From Fratercula arctica (lineage: Eukaryota; Chordata; Aves; Charadriiformes; Alcidae): a stretch of DNA of 64,000 bases. How positions within the stretch are numbered: the first letter of the stretch is position 1; every line of letters starts with the position of its first letter. Positions 61,885 to 64,000 of this stretch are shown in pieces. The translations under genes were made by a program, and so were the position numbers. The DNA lies in NCBI GenBank assembly GCA_947846985.1, contig CANTUZ010000003.1, forward strand, positions 94,144,674 to 94,208,673, in the 5' to 3' direction. The notes beneath the pieces are model-generated. The model was not told the DNA's origin and did not search any database. It saw nothing but the letters and a program-made list of their open reading frames with translations.

Positions 61885-62222
61885 AATAATATCAGAAATA
61901 ACTGAAGGGTGGGTGTCAAGAGGATGGGGCAGACTCTTTTTAGTGGTGCCCAGGAACAGGACAAGAGGCAAAGGACATAAATTGTAACACAGGAAATTCC
62001 CTCTCAACGTGAGGAAAAACTTCTTTACTTTGAGTGTGACAGCACTGGAACAGACTGCCCAGAGAGGTTGTGGAGTCTCCTTCTCGGAGATATTCAAAAC
62101 CCACCTGGATGTGTTCCTGTCCAGCCTGCTCTAGGTGAACTTGCTTTGGCAGGGGTGTTGGACTAGGTGATCTCTGAAGGTCCAGCTCAACCCCTACCAC
62201 GAAGTGATTCTGTGATTCTGTG
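61885..62222 (+). mobile_element. CR1 LINE 3' end, sense
   Basis: A 5'-truncated sense copy: ACTCTTTTTAGTGGTGCCCA (61931), CACTGGAACAGACTGCCCAG (62044), GGACTAGGTGATCTCTGAAG (62160), then two ATTCTGTG octamers ending at 62222. It abuts the antisense CR1 body that starts in the next bases. Confidence 0.96.
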
Positions 62223-63570
62223 GTTCCTCCAGTCATCAGGCACCTTTCCTGTCCTCCATGACCTTTCAAATATGACGGATAGTGGCTTAGCAGTTACATC
62301 TGCCAGCTCCCTCAGCATTCGTGGGTACATCCCATCAGGGCCCATGGATGTGTGGGAGTTGAGTTTGCCAAAATGATCTAACTCGATCCTCCTCAACCAA
62401 GGGAAAGTCTTCCTTTCTCCAGACCTTTTCTCTTACCTCCATGGTCTGGGATTCCTGGGGGTTGGCCTTAGCAGTAAAGACTGAAGCAAAGGCAGCATTC
62501 AGTAACTCCACCTTCTCTGCATCCTCTGTCACCAGGGCACCCACCTTATTCAGCAGCAAGCTGACATTTTCCCTAGTCTTCCTTTTGCTATTGATGTACT
62601 TGAAGAAGCCCTTCTTATTGTTCTTGACATGCCTCGACAGATTTAATTCTAAGTGGGCCTTAGCCTTCCTTGTCGCATCTCTGCATACTTTGACAATGTT
62701 CCTATGTTCCTCCCAAGTGGCCAGTCCCTTTTTCCACATTCTGTAAACTTCCTTCTTCTATTTGAGTTTTTCCTGAGCTCCTTGCTTATCCATGCAGGTT
62801 TCCCGCCTCCTTTGCTTGATTTCTTACTCCTAGGGATGCACCAATCTTGAGCTTGGAGGAAGTGGTGCTTGAATATTAAGCAGCTCTCTTGGACCCCCCT
62901 GCCTTCTAGAGTCTAACCCATGGGATTCCTCCAAGTAGGTCTTTGAAGAAGCCAAAGTTAGCCCTCCAGGGTTTTAATCCTATTTTTTGCCCTGCTTCTT
63001 CCATGCAGGATCCTGAACTACACCATCTCATGGTCACTGCAGCCAAGGCTGCCCCCACCCTTCACATCCCCAACCAGTCCTTCTTTGTTTATTAGTACAA
63101 GGTCCAACAGAACACCTTTCTTTGTGGGTTCCTCCACCACTTGTGTCAAAAAGTTATCATCAGTGCTCTGCAGAAACCTTCCGGACTGTGTGTGCCTGTG
63201 CTGTGTTGCCTTTCCAGCAAATATCAGGGTGGTTGAAGTCCCCCATGAGAACTTGAGCCTGTGATCATGAGGCTACTTTCAGCTGTCTGTAGAAGGCCTC
63301 ATTGACTTCCTCCTCCTGATCAGATGGCCTGCAGTAAACACCCACAACAGTGCCTGCCCCTTAATTCTTACCCATAAGCTTTTGACTTGTTCTTCATCCG
63401 CCCCCAGGCTGAATACATTCCAGTTGCTCTCTCACATGAATAGCAACTCCACCACCTCACCTTGCTTGCCTGTCTTTCCTAAAAAGTACGTAGCCATCCA
63501 TGACAGCATTCCAGTCATGTGAGCTATCCCACCATGTCTCTGTAATTGTAATGAGATCATGGACCATGGT
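62223..63570 (-). mobile_element. CR1 LINE, antisense, endonuclease-to-RT segment without a 3' end
   Basis: The minus strand encodes decayed CR1 ORF2. Near 63250-63221 is the endonuclease motif MGDFNHPDI. 62739-62400 encodes the linker (CRDATRKAKAHLELNLSR and YINSKRKTRENV), and 62396-62240 the start of the RT domain (SMGPDGMYPRMLRELAD; FERSWRTGKVPDDWR). The element stops there: the rest of RT and the 3' UTR are absent. The two frames (62739-62335 and 62396-62187) overlap through a frameshift. The copy is younger-looking than the ancient CR1s, with long readable stretches. Confidence 0.94.
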
Positions 63571-63748
63571 TGCTTAAGTGCACATGTTGTCTATATACAT
63601 CACTTAAGTGTGTACACATCCTCATATACATGTACAAAGGCCTCTAACTCTATTTTAAAGAAGCTAGAAGAGCCCATGCAACAAGTGCATAAATGTTCCA
63701 TCAATGGCCATTTCTCTTAATAAACCTTGATAGTGCTGTCTAGATTTC
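63571..63748. other. Short unique spacer between CR1 copies
   Basis: Nothing recognised. Confidence 0.5.
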
Positions 63749-64000
63749 ACAGATTCATAGAAGGATTTAGGGTAGAAGAGCCTCAGGAAGTCACCTAGTG
63801 CAATCTCGTGTTCAAAGCAAGGTCAAATTTGAAGTTAGGCCATTTTGGTGAAGGCCAGTTGAGCTTCATACGTCTGTAGAGACAGATAATTCACTGCTGC
63901 TCTTGAAAACTGCTTCCATGCTTGCCCACATCCCTGTTGAAAATGTTTTTTCTTAAAATCTAGTTAAAATTTCCCTCACTGAGACTTCTCTCCACTGTCT
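63749..64000 (-). mobile_element. CR1 LINE 3' end, antisense, runs off the window
   Basis: It starts CACAGATTCATAGAAGGATT, the complement of a CR1 tail, and continues with GTCACCTAGTGCAATCTC and antisense 3' UTR to the last base. It contains its own 3' end, so it is a separate insertion from the antisense CR1 at 62223. Confidence 0.88.

Noticed and set aside
62187..62739. Overlapping minus-strand frames resembling a reverse transcriptase gene
   Set aside because: They are frameshifted remnants of CR1 ORF2, not a functional gene; they are annotated as a mobile element.
61885..63570. Single CR1 with a twin-priming inversion
   Set aside because: In twin priming the 3' tail remains at an outer edge. 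Here the sense copy's tail points into the antisense segment, so two events are needed.
1..64000. CRISPR array, operon or phage-type system
   Set aside because: No regularly spaced direct repeats, no clustered co-directional genes and no ribosome-binding sites. All repeats are of vertebrate type.

Overview
The window looks like a stretch of a bird chromosome. The evidence is its repeats. There are many CR1 LINE fragments, several of which end in the CR1-specific ATTCTGTG octamer repeat instead of a poly(A) tail. There are two solo LTRs of types that are very common in avian genomes (33397-34400 and 52392-52933). There is also a group of much older, heavily decayed CR1 copies of the kind shared by amniotes. 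The background is A+T-rich, with no operons, no ribosome-binding sites and no long open frames outside repeats, so it reads as a gene desert or a very large intron. I cannot tell the species or chromosome.

Layout. 1-3440 holds two minus-strand solo LTRs, each with a target-site duplication (TSD). 3440-8260 is almost unique AT-rich DNA with small tandem duplications and one promoter-like patch near 7300. An ancient antisense CR1 covers 8265-9470. 9470-16220 is mostly unique, with two microsatellites and a GC-rich, CpG-poor island (13915-14425). 16226-20800 is a CR1 cluster: one sense copy with an internal deletion, one sense 3' end behind an LTR-like CCAAT/TATA block, and two antisense copies. 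20800-33320 is mostly unique, with an exon-like segment at 24027-24247, a perfect-armed hairpin at 26475, an LTR-like block near 27000 and another ancient CR1 at 30490-31780. An ERVL-type solo LTR follows at 33397. 34400-44250 is a quiet desert. 44257-45083 is compositionally distinct and contains the best exon/promoter-like signal. A truncated CR1 RT segment lies at 45690-46690, a solo LTR at 52392, and an exon-like segment with a poly(A) signal at 54587-55013. From 58425 to the end, CR1 copies of different ages and orientations are nested in or abut one another.

No protein-coding gene could be recognised. Three short segments (24027-24247 minus, 44257-44446 plus, 54825-55013 minus) have open frames bounded by plausible splice sites. 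They are offered as candidates, not as established genes. The remaining open frames are repeat remnants or chance. The window mainly records transposable-element history: relative ages can be read from nesting, TSD decay and truncation.
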